Source: Magnaporthiopsis rhizophila (taxonomy: Eukaryota > Ascomycota > Sordariomycetes > Magnaporthales > Magnaporthaceae). From it: a stretch of 64,000 bases of DNA. Below, in pieces: positions 10,694 through 23,300 of this stretch (position 1 is its first letter; every line of letters begins with the position of its first letter). The translations under genes were made by a program, and so were the position numbers. The stretch is taken from the NCBI GenBank assembly GCA_003049465.1, contig PYSS01000017.1:1-64000 (forward strand). Reading direction: 5' to 3'. The notes beneath the pieces were generated by a model that saw only the letters and a program-made list of their open reading frames with translations, did no database searches and had not been told where the DNA came from.

Positions 10694-12490
10694 ATGGTCA
10701 CGCACGCCCCGCCGCCGAACGCGGCATCGAAGCTCTCGACCTATTTCTCGCGACTCAACCCGGTGCCCGGCTTCCCCGAGTACACAGGCCCGCACAAGGT
10801 CGGCACCATAGACGTCGAGATTCCCGTGTCCGACCTTCCGTCACCCTGTCCCGGCGCCGACGGCACAGCAGAGATACCTACCGTTCTGATCCGGGTCTAC
10901 TACCCAGCAACGCCAGACGCCAAGGGCAAGAGGATAACCTGGCTTCCAGCGCCGCAGCGGCAGCATCTGTCTGCGTACGGCCAGTTTCTCGGGATCGGGC
11001 CTACGGTCTCGAGCCTCGTCGCCTTCCTGCCTCGACACCTCTACCACACCTCGATCCCCGTCCTCGAGAATGCGCCGCTCCTCGAACCCCCCGCCGACGT
11101 GCACAAGTGCCGCTGGCCGACCATGGTCTTCTCGCACGGCCTGGGCGGCAGCAGGAACGCATACTCGCACCTCGCCGGCTCCCTGGCGAGCCACGGCATG
11201 GTGGTCTTTTGCCCGGAGCACCGCGACGGCAGTGCGGTCTCGACCATGATCCCAAGCCCCGGTTATCATAAAACACCACGTTCCGTCGAGGTCGCCTACC
11301 GTCCGATAGCGCACACGTCAGAGCCGGCGACGTGGGAGGCCCGTGACGCCCAGCTGCGCATCCGCACGTGGGAGCTGGCCCTGGCGCTGGAGGTCATCTT
11401 TGCCTTTGACGACGACGGTTTCTCAAAGCCCAAGCCGCCCCTCACAAACCTCAAGTCTGGCACGCCAGCCCGCTCGCTCTCCCAGTTCGCCGGCAGGCTA
11501 CACATCCGGGAGCCGGGGAGCATCATCTGGGGCGGGCACAGCTTCGGCGCCGCGACCATGGTGCAGCTGCTCAAGTTAACATACTACGCCGACAGGCCCG
11601 AGGCCAAGACCAAGGCCCCGATATTTGAGCCCTCGGCCGACTGCCGGCTGCGGCACCAGGTTACGGAGCGTTCGGTCATGGTCCTGCTGGACATGTGGTG
11701 CTTCCCGCTCGTGTCTCCCGACCAGGCCGCCCTCTTCCGCTTGCCGCTCCCCTGCTACGCCGACACGCCCACTGCGCCCGGCGGCGCGGCGCTGCTCGCC
11801 GTCGAGTCGGACGCCTTCTTCAAGTGGACCGAGCACCTGCACACCAAGGCCCTAGCGCTGTCGCCGGACCCGACGGCCGCCGAGGTGTTGGCCGCGTCGT
11901 TCGAGCGCCCCGCCACGGGCCGGCGGCTGGCCGAGCCGCACTTCTTCTGCGTCCGCGACAGCGCGCACCTGAACCAGTCCGACTTTGGCATCCTCTTCCC
12001 CTGGCTGACGCGCCGCGTCTTCAACGCGCGCGAGCCCGAGCGCGCCCTCCGCCTCAACGTCCGCGGCGTGCTGCAGGTGCTGCGCGCAAACGGGTTCCGC
12101 GTCGCGCGCACGGGCGTCGCCGACCTCGCCGATGGCGACGGCAAGGGCGGCAGCGGCAGCGGCAGCGGTAGTGGTAGTGGTAGTGACCAAGATGACAAGC
12201 TCGTCGCCGACGATGACGAGGCCGGCCTCGACGACGACCCGGCCATACTCGACCGTAGCGTGGCCGAGGCCGGCGGGATCGACGCCTGGAGATGGGTCGA
12301 TATCATCGGCCTCGGCCACAAGAGCAGCCTGGCGGAGAAGCGGGCGGCGCGGGAAGAGGACGGCAACGGGGATCCGGGGTCGGCGACGGATGTAGAGAAC
12401 GACGGGGGCGAGGTCGACATGCAGGGCGAGATAGAACCTCACCTCGCGCAGAAACCCGCGGTGGCTCAGGTCCCCGCTGCGAGGTTTTGA
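10694..12490 (+). CDS. Platelet-activating-factor acetylhydrolase-like esterase (group VII phospholipase A2 fold)
   Basis: Predicted alpha/beta-hydrolase that removes short acyl groups from phospholipids; probably intracellular since no signal peptide is visible. Intronless, 598 aa. N-terminal landmarks are PGFPEYTGPHKVGTIDVEIP and a VLIRVYYPA strand; the oxyanion-loop region is FSHGLGGSRNAYS. The nucleophile elbow is GHS283FG; the likely Asp is D333 (VLLDMWCFPL) and the His is H425 (DSAHLNQSDFGILFPWL), in correct order. Beyond the catalytic domain there is a low-complexity insert of Gly-Ser dipeptides (about 483-496) followed by an acidic stretch, then DAWRWVDIIGLG. That makes it longer than the animal enzyme (about 440 aa). 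Identity of the fold is strong; the physiological substrate is unknown. Confidence 0.85.
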   Translation: MVTHAPPPNAASKLSTYFSRLNPVPGFPEYTGPHKVGTIDVEIPVSDLPSPCPGADGTAEIPTVLIRVYYPATPDAKGKRITWLPAPQRQHLSAYGQFLGIGPTVSSLVAFLPRHLYHTSIPVLENAPLLEPPADVHKCRWPTMVFSHGLGGSRNAYSHLAGSLASHGMVVFCPEHRDGSAVSTMIPSPGYHKTPRSVEVAYRPIAHTSEPATWEARDAQLRIRTWELALALEVIFAFDDDGFSKPKPPLTNLKSGTPARSLSQFAGRLHIREPGSIIWGGHSFGAATMVQLLKLTYYADRPEAKTKAPIFEPSADCRLRHQVTERSVMVLLDMWCFPLVSPDQAALFRLPLPCYADTPTAPGGAALLAVESDAFFKWTEHLHTKALALSPDPTAAEVLAASFERPATGRRLAEPHFFCVRDSAHLNQSDFGILFPWLTRRVFNAREPERALRLNVRGVLQVLRANGFRVARTGVADLADGDGKGGSGSGSGSGSGSDQDDKLVADDDEAGLDDDPAILDRSVAEAGGIDAWRWVDIIGLGHKSSLAEKRAAREEDGNGDPGSATDVENDGGEVDMQGEIEPHLAQKPAVAQVPAARF

Positions 12491-14290
12491 CTGCCTACGT
12501 TATTCTTATTTCTCTCCCTTGACACTTTCGAGCTGTCAGTCGCGTGCATGTCGGCGCGGCGGACTCTTCTTTCTTTTGTTCTACAACGTCTGCGATTAGC
12601 GATACCTATAGATGGATAGACTTTAGATCGGAATATCCCTAGGGAGAGGTTTGTGCGAAGGGCACGCATGAGCCTTTGGTATTGAACACCGCGGATAGGT
12701 GTGCACCTACGTTTTCTCTCCACCGTCATGTTACTCACTCCCCTTTCTACTATGTACCTTGAAGCCTCGATACACCATCGACAAACCAAAAATGATCGGG
12801 TCGAACTGCATCGTGGCTTGGTTTTTGAGGTCAGGCTGTTCAGAGGAGGAATTCTGTGAAAGAGGGGCGGTCCCTTCCATAGACCGGTCTCCCAGTGACT
12901 GGGTCTCATTCTCGTGTACACCCTATCTGACCCTGTGGACTGAGCCATTTGTCAAGTCGCCTACCGCTGCTGGTAAGACCCTGGTGTCGGATTGCCGCGA
13001 GCGCACATATTGGTGCCACACGAGCAGAAGTTGATCATATGTTGATCCTCAACTAAACAGGTCAGCGAGGCGTTTAGCTTTCCTCGTCCGTTATCACTGG
13101 AGGATGCCGACACCGTCGTCGTCTGCACCCCGAGGACGCTGTGGTGGCGTTCTCGGACTCACGCTACGACCACAAGAGCTTGTAGATTCCATCCCGCCGA
13201 CGACATCGTCCACACTGCCAAACACGTCGATACAAGGTGACCTCCCAGATTCTCCAAACGCTCGATGGACTTCCCCCGACACTGGCATCGGCTGGTTTCA
13301 TACATTCGACAGGGCTTCACCCGGCCGACTTACCTGAGGCTCCTCGAGGGGCAGCGTGTGTCATTTCGCAGCGGCGTATCGTCACCTGGTGCCGTTGACA
13401 CATCTGGCTGTTGTGTGCATCTCGCAAGGGCAAGCATCTGCGAAATGCCCTGTGATCGCCGGACCACAGACCACCCGATGGGAAGTCTTAGCTGGTACCT
13501 CTCTGGTAGAAGTGGCATCACAGGAGTTTCGTAGCCTACCAGTGCTCGGTGAGCGGTTTTTTTTTCTCCAATCTTTCTTTTTAAAGCAAGCCTACCTGCA
13601 CTTTTCCCACTCTCACTTCTGATGCGGCTTGACAGATCGGGTCTTTTGGTGCCATCCCGAGTGCAAGTGGCACGGACCACACCTTTTTTCCTTGGGATCG
13701 ACGGCGGCTCCCCAGGAATAACTCCAAGCGACGCTGAGCCCCACGATGCAACGTCCATGCAGCCCTCCCCAGCCCCCCGCAACCAACGGGGCGCCCTTGC
13801 ATTTCGCAATACAGCCTGAATGTGCCGGCCTATGTCATCACCTGCTACTCGTGGGTTTTCTCTCTGCTCCACCCCCAAGATTCATCCCCATGATAGCCGT
13901 GGGGTAAGACGGTAGCTGGGCCGACCTCGGGTGAAGTCGTCGCGACGCTTGCTCACCTTTTCAGCTCCCCCGCACGCCGCCGCCCCAAGAGGCAAAAGTC
14001 GGCTGGGCCCATTCTCGGCCATGACGCCACGCCGGCAAAATCCACCTCGACTGATCCTACTGTTGTTGCTGCTGCTGAGTTGGGGTCGGTCAGGTGGGGA
14101 CAAGCCGGTTATAGCCCCGGATACAATGTCCGTCTACGCCCACCGTCCCACCCTGCCTGCAGAGAGGGCAGCGCGCCGTGAAGCCGGGCCGGCGCCGATG
14201 GGATAATACAAGAGGGGCAGCTTCGCCCTTTTGCCTTGGTAGTCTACCGCTGCCCCTTCTGCAAGCCATCATCGATCGCCGCCGCTGACC
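12491..14290. promoter_or_regulatory. Intergenic region and promoter of the alpha-glucuronidase
   Basis: 1.8 kb without a supportable gene. GTGGGG at 13899-13904 and 14094-14099 match the SYGGRG consensus of the carbon-catabolite repressor CreA, which would suit a hemicellulase gene, but the motif is common by chance. An open frame of 182 codons on the minus strand (13330-13878) has no recognisable motif. Confidence 0.35.
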
Positions 14291-16911
14291 ATGCTCATCA
14301 GCCGTCTGATCCTCCTGCCTCTCGGCTTCGCGGCTGCCGAGTCTGGCATCGATGCCTGGCTCCGCTATGCCCGCGTACCCAAGGCCAGGTGTCACCAGGC
14401 CGCCATCCCCGACACCGTCGTCGCCCTGAACAGCACCACAGTCAGCCCCGTATATACGGCTGGCCAGGAGCTGCAGAGGGGCCTCAAGGGCCTGCTCGGC
14501 AAGGATGTCTCGGTTCAGCACGTTGCCGCCAACGGCCGGACGATCATCGTGGGCACCGTTGCTGCCTACACGGAGCGTGGCGGAAGCACCCAGAACCACC
14601 CTGAGCTTGCTGGCCTCATCCAAGACGGCTACTACCTGTCGACCGCCGGAAACAACACGCTCATTCTTGGCCAGAACGAGCGGGGTGCGTTGTACGGCGC
14701 GTTCCGTTATCTCGAGCTGATCGGCGAAGGCAAATTCTCCTCCAGGGTTACATTTGCCTCGAATCCTGATGCGCCTATCCGGTGGGTCAACGTGCGTTCA
14801 CATCTCCATTCCCACCTTGTGTCTCCTTTTCGTGCGCGGTTGCTCTCTTGTTACTGACGCCCAAGCAGCAATGGGATAACATGCAAGATGGCGGAACACA
14901 TGGCAGCATCGAGCGTGGATATGCCGGCAACTCGATTTTCTTCTGGGCCGGCCGGGTTCGCGACGATCTCACCCGCGTCTCGCAGTATGGCCGGATCCTG
15001 GCCTCGATAGGCATCAACGCCGTCGTGATAAACAACGTCAACGCCAACGTGAACCTGCTCAACGACGCCAACCTCGACGGCGTGGCCAGAATCGCCGACG
15101 CCCTCAGGCCGTGGGGCGTCCAGGTCGGCATGTCGCTCTTCTTCGCCTCGCCGAGGGATCTCGGTGGCCTGCCCACGTTTGACCCTCTGGACAAGACAGT
15201 GGTCAAGTGGTGGAGCGACAAGACGGACGACATCTACAAGCGCGTGCCCGACTTCGCCGGCTACCTGGTCAAGGCGAACTCAGAGGGCCAGCCCGGCCCC
15301 CTGACGTACAACCGCACACTGGCCCAGGGCGCAAATCTTTTTGCGCGCGCCCTCAAGCCCCACGGCGGCACCATCATGTTCCGAGCCTTTGTCTACGACC
15401 ACACAAGCCTCAACCAGGATCTCGACTGGAAGGCGGACCGCGCTAACGCTGCTGTGAACTTCTTTGAGGGACTCGACGACAAGTTTGAGGATAACGTTGT
15501 CATCCAGATCAAATACGGCCCCATTGACTTCCAGGTCCGCGAGCCTGTCAGCCCTCTCTTCACCCATCTCAGGAAGACACCCTCCGCGGTCGAGTTCCAG
15601 ATCACGCAGGAGTACCTGGGCCAGCAGGCTCATCTCGTCTACCTGCCACCCATGTGGAGAGAGCTCCTCGACTTCGACCTCCGCGTGGACAGCAAACCAT
15701 CCCCGCTCAAGTCCATCCTCAACGGCAAGGTCTTTGGCCGCCCGGGCGGGTACGCGGGTGTGGTCAACGTCGGCCTGAACGAGACGTGGCTGGGCAGCCA
15801 CCTCGCCATGTCGAACCTGTACGCCTACGGCAAGATGGCCTGGGACCCTAACTCGGACCCGGACGCGCTGCTGAGGACGTGGACCAGGCTCACCCTCAGC
15901 CACGACGCGGCCGTGGTCGATACCGTCTCGGACATGTCGATGGAGTCGTGGCCGGCGTACGAGAACTACACGGGCAACCTGGGCGTGCAGACGCTGACCG
16001 ACATCCTCAACGGCCACTACGGCCCGAACCCGGCGTCGCAAGACAACAACCCCTGGGGTCAGTGGACGCGCGCCGACGCCAAGGGTATTGGCATGGACCG
16101 CACCGTCTGGAACGGCACCAGGTTCGCGGGCCAGTACCCGCCCGAGGTGGCGGCGCGCTACGAGAAAGTCGAGACGACGCCCGACAACCTGCTGCTCTGG
16201 TTCCATCACGTGCCCTACACGCAGCGCCTCAAGAGCGGCAAGACGGTGATTCAGCACTTTTACGACGCCCACTACGACGGCGCCGCCGTGGCACAGACGC
16301 TTCCTAAAAAGTGGGAGTCGCTCAGGGGCAAGATGGACGACCGGCAGCACGCGGAGCAGCTGTCCCGCCTCGTCTACCAGGCCGGCCACGCGCTCGTGTG
16401 GCGCGACAGCATCTGCAACTTCTACCACAACAAGAGCAGCATCCCCGACGAGAGGAACCGCGTTGGCAACTATCGCTATCGCATCGAGGCCGAGCACATG
16501 TCCCTCGACGGCTATCGCCCCTACGCCGTCCGGCCCTTCGAGTCCGCCTCGGGCGCCTGGGCCGTCGTGACAACCTCCAACTCGACAAAGGGCATCGTCT
16601 CGACGATCCTTGGTCACGTCGAGAGCGGCAGGTACGACGTGGCCGTCAACTACTACGACCAGGCCGTCGGCCGCTCCACGTGGGAGCTGTTCCTTGGCGA
16701 CCGCCTCGTCGGCTCGTGGAGGGGTGACATGGAGTATAGGATCGGCAAGGCGCCGACTTTTTACATTGACGGCCAGTCCGCCGTGCGCATCACGTTCAAG
16801 GGCGTTGATGTCGCTAAAGGCGACGTGCTCAGGATCGTGGGCACGCCTGACGGCCAGGAGCCGGCCCCTATCGACTACGTCTCGGTTTTGCCTGAAGGAG
16901 TGGCAGATTGA
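14291..16911 (+). CDS. aguA: Secreted alpha-glucuronidase, glycoside hydrolase family 67
   Basis: GH67 enzymes release (4-O-methyl)glucuronic acid from xylo-oligosaccharide ends during xylan breakdown outside the cell. Model: join(14291..14791, 14869..16911), 847 aa, one 77-nt intron between VN and QWDNM. Residues 1-16 (MLISRLILLPLGFAAA) look like a signal peptide and NxS/T sites are frequent. Core motifs are present: QWDNMQDGG, SIERGYAG, KANSEGQPGP, GPIDFQVREP, ITQEYLG and YENYTGNLG. By alignment with Cellvibrio GlcA67A, D387 and E415 are the catalytic pair (28 residues apart, the same spacing) and E306 the likely acid. Length matches fungal members (about 830-850). The gene stands alone, with no neighbouring xylanase. 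Confidence 0.95.
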
Positions 16912-17375
16912 GGGCTGGGGGTTTGGTTTATCGTGATGTTTCTGGGACTTGGAACAAAAAAAAGTAATATCATCCGAGTGTACATAAAGGGAATAGAAGT
17001 CAGCCCCCATGCTGACGAAATAAACAACCTCTCGCCTGATTTAAGCTTAATAACCACTACCGAAAAACCACTACCGAAGACTTGGGTTGTGGTCAAGGCA
17101 CTGATTTGTATTTAAACTTCCCGACTCGAGGGCCCCATCCGTGTCAGCCTTGGAAGAATTCATACTTCGTTGGGGAGGGCTTATCGTTATTCGTTGGCTG
17201 TATGGTATCTATATCATACACATCTCCTCCAAACGCATCGCATCCATCGTTAAAAATTATTAAATCTCGTGCCATCGTCCCCAAAACACCATTCAGAATG
17301 ATTCAGAGGCGGAAAGTCATCGCCTTCTGAAACAGAGAAAAAAAAAAAAACGTTACGTCGTAACAAAGCATCCGC
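16912..17375. other. Intergenic, convergent 3' flanks
   Basis: AT-rich flank between the alpha-glucuronidase and the giant minus-strand gene, with an A-run at 17337-17350. No gene seen. Confidence 0.6.
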
Positions 17376-20300
17376 TCAAGCAAACAGCTTCTTGAACACG
17401 GCCCTGAACCCCTTGCCCTTCTCGCCCTTCTCCTTCACCTTGTCCTTGTCCAGCGACCGTTGTTGCCGCTCCATCTCCCGCTCGCCCTCCCTCTCGCGCC
17501 TTCTCTTGGCGTCCGCCCTGCCATCGGTGCTGGCGCGCAGGATGGCCGCGGGAGCCGTGACGCGGCGTGTCTGTTCCGGCGCCGACGCTGCCGTCATGGC
17601 GCGTCGAGGCCGCTCCGCGCTGGGCGAGTCCGGCATCGACGGCGACGTCGTGGTCACCGTCGCCCTCCTCTCCGCCCGCGTGCGGAGGTGTTGTTCGCGA
17701 TCCCGCGTAGAGCCACCCCTCGGCGACAATCCGGTTAGCCTCTCGGCTGGAGAGGCCGGGACGGAGCGGGGCACGCGGTCGCTCACCGGGATCTCGGCTC
17801 CCTCGTCGCGATAGCGATCCCTGCTGCCCCTGTGGGGAGAGGCGAGACCCGCCGACTTCCTGGTCGCGAGCGTGAAGCCGTCCTGGGATGACCTCCTCGA
17901 CGATCTCCTCGACGACCGGTCTGTCAAGGAGTGCTCCTCGGCTGCTCGCCGAGCTTCCTTGGCTACCCCCTCGCGAGCTGCCTGTAGCCTCCGTCCGTCC
18001 TCAGATGGTCTGTTGGATCCATGCTGCGGACGGGTGGTGTTTGATCGTTTCGGCGTGGCAGGATCCCATGTGGCACTCTTGTTATACCTTGGCTTCGGCG
18101 AAGGCGACGACCTCCTCGATGATCGGTCTGTCAAGGAGCGCTCCTCAGCCGCTCGCGGAGCCTCCCCGGCCACCACCTCGCGAGCTGCCTGTAGCCTCCG
18201 CGCGTCCTCAGATCTGTTGGATCTATGCTGCGGACGGGTGGTGTTTGATCGCTTCGGCGTGGCAGGGTCCCATGTGGCAACCTTGTTATACCCTAGCTTC
18301 GGCGAAGACGACGACGATGACGACGACGTGGACTTGTGGTGTGTGACGTGGTCGTCCTTCTTGCTGCCCGTAGGCATAAAAGAAGTCGCCGCCGCCCTTG
18401 CGGCAAACGACGATGACCCTATCCCGAATCTTACTCCGCCCGGCAGAGCCTCCGAGGCAGTTGCTGCCCTATTGTGTCCTCTGGGGCTGCTATCAAGAAT
18501 CTTTTCTTTACCGTCTTGTGGACCGGGATTGGACTCCTTCACGCTGTTGCCACGCCTCATGCTGAAGAACCTCTTGAAGCGCGGCGTCGTCTCGGGTTCT
18601 TTGGTTACCGATCGCGTGCTCTCCCGCCGCGAGCCGCGCTCCTCGCGGGCCTTGTCGCCCGGACTGGATCCCGCGCTGGTAGCAGCTGCAAGGCCCGCTG
18701 CCCCAGCGACCGCTGTGGCCGCCAGGACGGCCGTGTCCTTGCCCTCGCCGCTCCGCTGCGAATCGGAGCCGCGACGCTCACGGCGCTCACGCAGTGCCCG
18801 ACGCTCGGCGAGGCGCCTCTCGTGCTCCTCCTCGTCGGGACTGAAGTACTTGGGCTTGTGCGAGTAGTCGGAACCTGAGCGAGCGGAAGAGTCTTCTTCT
18901 TCACGATGTCTGCGGTGGTGGTGGTGGTGGTGATGATGGTGGTCCCTGCCGCCGTCGTCCCGGGAGCGAGTCGACTTTGAAGGGTCTCCGGCGTGGCGAT
19001 GATGATGGCGGTGGTGGTGGCGATGTCGCTCATTCCGGGGCGAGTCAGGATCGTATGATCGAGAGGATCGAGACCGTGATTTATCGTCTAAGAACAGGTC
19101 AGCAACGGAATCACGAAGTGCTCCCTCTTGCCTCCCTCTGCTCCCCTCGGCTGTGACTGTCGACGTCGGTCCCTCGGAACTCAAAGATAACGGGTCGTCG
19201 TCAAAGTCAAGTCCCCTATCCCGCTCGGTGCTTCCTAGAGTCGGTGATCCCCTCGGGCTGAGGATCTCGGCCGTGGCGTAGACAACCACCGCAGTCGCAA
19301 TAAGTTCCTCCGCCTTCCGCCTCGACAGCTTCTTCTGTCTCCGGAGGGTCTTCTGCGCCACAACTGGGTCTTCCGGGTCAGGTACTACCATCCCTGGCGT
19401 CTGGGCCCGCAAAAGATCAGCGCTGCGGAAGCTCGCTAGGCTCTTGGGCTTGAAAGGACGCAACAGATCGGTCTGCGTGCTCATGTCCATGTAGTAGGGC
19501 TTGGCGTTGGTGTTGCTGGCACCCGAGTCTTGCACGGTCCGGCCGACATCTGGATCCTCGTCAGAGACTTGTCCAAACGTTGGGACTGGAACTGCGCTGT
19601 ACGGTGATGCGGGGATTTGGTTCTCGTCGGGGGATGGGGCTTGGTGGGTTGTCGTGAGGCCGGCGGCTCCGACTGCAGCAACAGCATCCGCGGCCAAGGC
19701 TGCTACCCTGTGACCATAGTCATAACCGAAATCACGCTGATAATAAGCTGGTGATGTAAACTCTGTTTGCACCACGGCCTCGGTGGGTGCGGGCTCTTGG
19801 GGCGCTTGATAGCTGGTTTCGCCTTGGGCAAGGGCGGGCTCGAATGACACTTGGCGTGGCACCTCTTCGGCGAGATAGCCCGCATGGTTTCCGTTGGAAT
19901 AAGAAAAGTAGTCACCCTGGGCAGGCGGCATGTGAGCCGGTAGAGCCTCGGGCTCCTCTATCACAGGAGGATAGCCATATATGACTTCTCGGTCTGTGAA
20001 TGCCGGTCCGACTGGCTCATAAACTGGTGCATACTCCGGGTCCGCCTCGACATTCGTCGCTTGTGCCGGCTCATAAACTGGCGCATACTCCGGTGCCCCA
20101 ATATTCGTCGCCTGTGCTGGCTCACCAAGATGGTGGTAAGTCTGATCGGCATGAGGCGACTGGGGTGCAAGCCTGGTGTTTGTTCCATATTCATATACCG
20201 ACCATCCTAGATAGTAAGGGTGGTTGGCATAGAGCGGTGGCACTCCATACTCTTGGATGGGCTGTTGGAGCGCGTATTCTTGGGCGACCGGCGCACATGT

Positions 20301-23300
20301 GTCACCAATTTCTTGTTCGGCCTGAGGCTCGCTGACTGCTTCTGCGGATCCGACGCCTGCATCCTGGGCTTGAGCATCGGGCTGGCTTTCTGCTGGCCCA
20401 GCGGCTGCTTCGATGCAAGGTTCGGTGACTGGTTCGAGTTCGACAGGTACGTGATCTTGAGCAGTCTCGACTGCTGCATATTCTCCAGGGTTGGCGGCTG
20501 GTTCGGATAGCAGCTCGGCATCTTCTTGGGTCTCTTGTGTCCGCTCTCTCTTTTGGGTTACGGAAGCCTCCGGGACGTCCTCAGGTGCGAAGGACCCGGG
20601 CGTTCTGGGGACGGCGTCTTCAGAAAATCCATAGTTCTGGCGGAGAGGCGCGAAGGCCACAGGACGGAATGCAGTCGGCGTGAATGCGGCATATTCGGAG
20701 ACGAAGGAGTCGTCCATGAAGGAGTCATCATTGGCAGAGTCCTCCATGTCGACGTTGGCGGCGGTGCCAGACTCGGCACAAGTTTGGGTGGGTAGGGTGG
20801 GAGGTGCTGCAGGAACCTTGGCCGGAGACTTTAAGGCGGCGTCGGGAGCAGGCTCCTCTATCGGCTTGGTGGTGTTCTCGACCAGGGGTCCGTCGGGAGG
20901 GTCTGCGACAGGTGCCGTGACAGGGGCCGCGACAGGGGCCGCCAGCGGGTCGGCGGCGGATTCCGCAATTGCGGTGGCGGTGGGTTCCGCGGCCGCGGCC
21001 GGCTCCGCAATCTCCTCAGCTGCGGCCTCAAATTGGGCCTCAAGTTGGGCTCCAGTAACCAGGCCAACTGTCAATCCGGCGGTAGCTTCGGCGGTAACCT
21101 CGAGCGCAGAATCGGAACAAGGCTCATCGATGAACGCTGCTATAACAGCCTCAGTAATGTTCAAGGAAGCTGGCTCCTCTGGAGGTTCGGTAGCTGACTC
21201 GGCAGCAGCCTCGACAGCCTCCACAGCAGCGGAATCAGCTGAGACTGGTGCCACGCCTGTCTCTGCCCCTTGTCCAATATCATCACCACCATCGGTGGCC
21301 ACGGCCTCGGACGCCTGATCAGGTGGGTTTTCTTCTTCTGTGCCGTCCGTTGGAGGCGAGTTTTGGATGTCTGCCGCCGCCAGTCCAACTGCCGCTTCTT
21401 CAGCGAAATCTTGATACTGCGGTAGACTCTTATCCGCTACGTCTTCCATGACGTCCTGCCCGCCGTTCTTCTCTCCTTGTGTAGTAGGGGAAACGTGGGG
21501 CTCATCGACGCCTTTAGGCTGATCACCAGACTCTGGCGAGCTTTCTTCCCCGAATTGACAACCAGTCACAGTCACAGCCTCTCTCTCATCCTCAACGCCA
21601 GGGTTTACGACCAGTAAAGTGGGGTACTCACATTTGTCCTCCGGGATTTCGACCGGGACCGGGATTGGCCCAACAGTGTCCCTGCTCTCCTCCGCCTCCG
21701 GCGCGTCGGCCTTCACCTCCTCCGTCTCCTTCGGCATATCGCCGGCTACCGGCACTGTAGGCTCAGGGGTGGGGGCCGCTGCAGCAGCAGCACCTGAAGC
21801 AACTGCCTCTTCTGGAGTTGGCTCGGCAGCGGCCTCTTGAGGAGCAGGCTCTGCAACTGGCGCCTCTTCGAGGGCAGCTTCTGCCACGGGCGCCTCCTCG
21901 GGAATATTTCCAACAATAGGAGCTTCTTCTGGGGCTGGCTCAGCTGCAACCTCCGCAATGGGAGCCTCAGGGGCAGTCTCTGTGATCGGTGCCTCTTCAG
22001 AAGCAGGCTCTGCAGGCGGATCTTCGAGAGCGGCCTCCACAACGGGTGCCTCCTCGGAAATAGCTTCAGCAGCAGGAGGATTTTCTGGAGCAAGTTCTGC
22101 ATCGGCATCCGTGGGCTCTGCAGCAGCCTCCGGGATGGGTGCCTCACCAGAAGCAGGCTCTGCAACTGGTGTCTCTTCGGGAGCGGCATCTGCCACGGGC
22201 GCCTCCTCGGGAATGACTTCGGCAATAGGAGCCTCTTCTTGAGCTGGCTCGGCTGCAGCCTCCGTAACAGGAGCTTCCAGGGTAGCCTCTGCGACTGGAG
22301 TAGCTTCAGCAGTAGGAGTTTCTTCTGGAGTAGGTTCTTCAGCAGCCTCCGCAGCGGGCACTTCTTCAGGAACGGCCTGTGTAGCTGGTGTGGGTCCCGC
22401 AGCAGGCACTTCGTGGGGGGTTGCCTCTGCGATGGGGGCCTCCTCGGGGGCTGGCTCTGTTGGAACAGCCTCCTCGTGGGCAGCTTCAGCGGCAGCTTCA
22501 GCAACTGGCGCCTCTTCAGGGGCGGCCTCTGACACTAGGGTGACTTCAGCAGCAGGAGCGTCTTCTGGAGCAGGAGCTTCTTCTAAAGCAGGTTCCACAG
22601 CAAGCGCTTCTTCGGAGCTGGTCTCAGCGACGGGGTCTACCTCGATAGCAGGATCCTCTTCGGGGGTTGCCTCTATGGAAGCAGCCTCCTCGGGGGCAGC
22701 TTCGGCAGCAGCCTCAACGGTAGGGGCCTCCTCTAGAGCAGCTTCCGTAGGAGCAACCGCTTTGTCCGCGACGATGTCAGCGACGGGTACCTCTTCGAGC
22801 GCTGGGTCCTTGGCGGGAGCATTTCCGAGCGTGGTATTTGCGACAGGAGTCTCCCCTGTAACAATCTCTTCGGAAGGTGACTCTGCAGCAGGAGCCACCT
22901 CCTCAGGGACAGGCTCCTGGCTGACAACAGTCTCTGGAGTATCTTCTGCGGCTGGATCCTGATCGGCAGCGGGTTCCTCTGGAGTTTCTTTTGCTGCGGC
23001 CTCTGCAGGCGCAGAATCTACCTCGAGAGCAGTCTCTTCAGTAGAAGCCTCTGCAACGGGCACCTCAACAGCAGACTCCTCTGAAGCAGATGCGGCGACT
23101 TCCTCTGGAGCAATGTCCGTAATTGCAGAGGTATCTTCGGGAGCAGTCTCTAGTGAGGTAACCGCTTCCTCTGCGCTAGACTCAGCGGGAGCCTGCACCT
23201 CTTCCGTGAAAGTTTCGGCTGTAGCAGGTGCCTCTTCTGGTGCAGATACCGCCTCGGGGGCTGGCGCGGCGGCTTCTTCCGCCGTAGCCTTCTCAACGGA

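Noticed and set aside
13330..13878. 182-codon minus-strand frame upstream of the alpha-glucuronidase
   Set aside because: No recognisable motif, overlaps other frames, and composition does not resemble the neighbouring exons.
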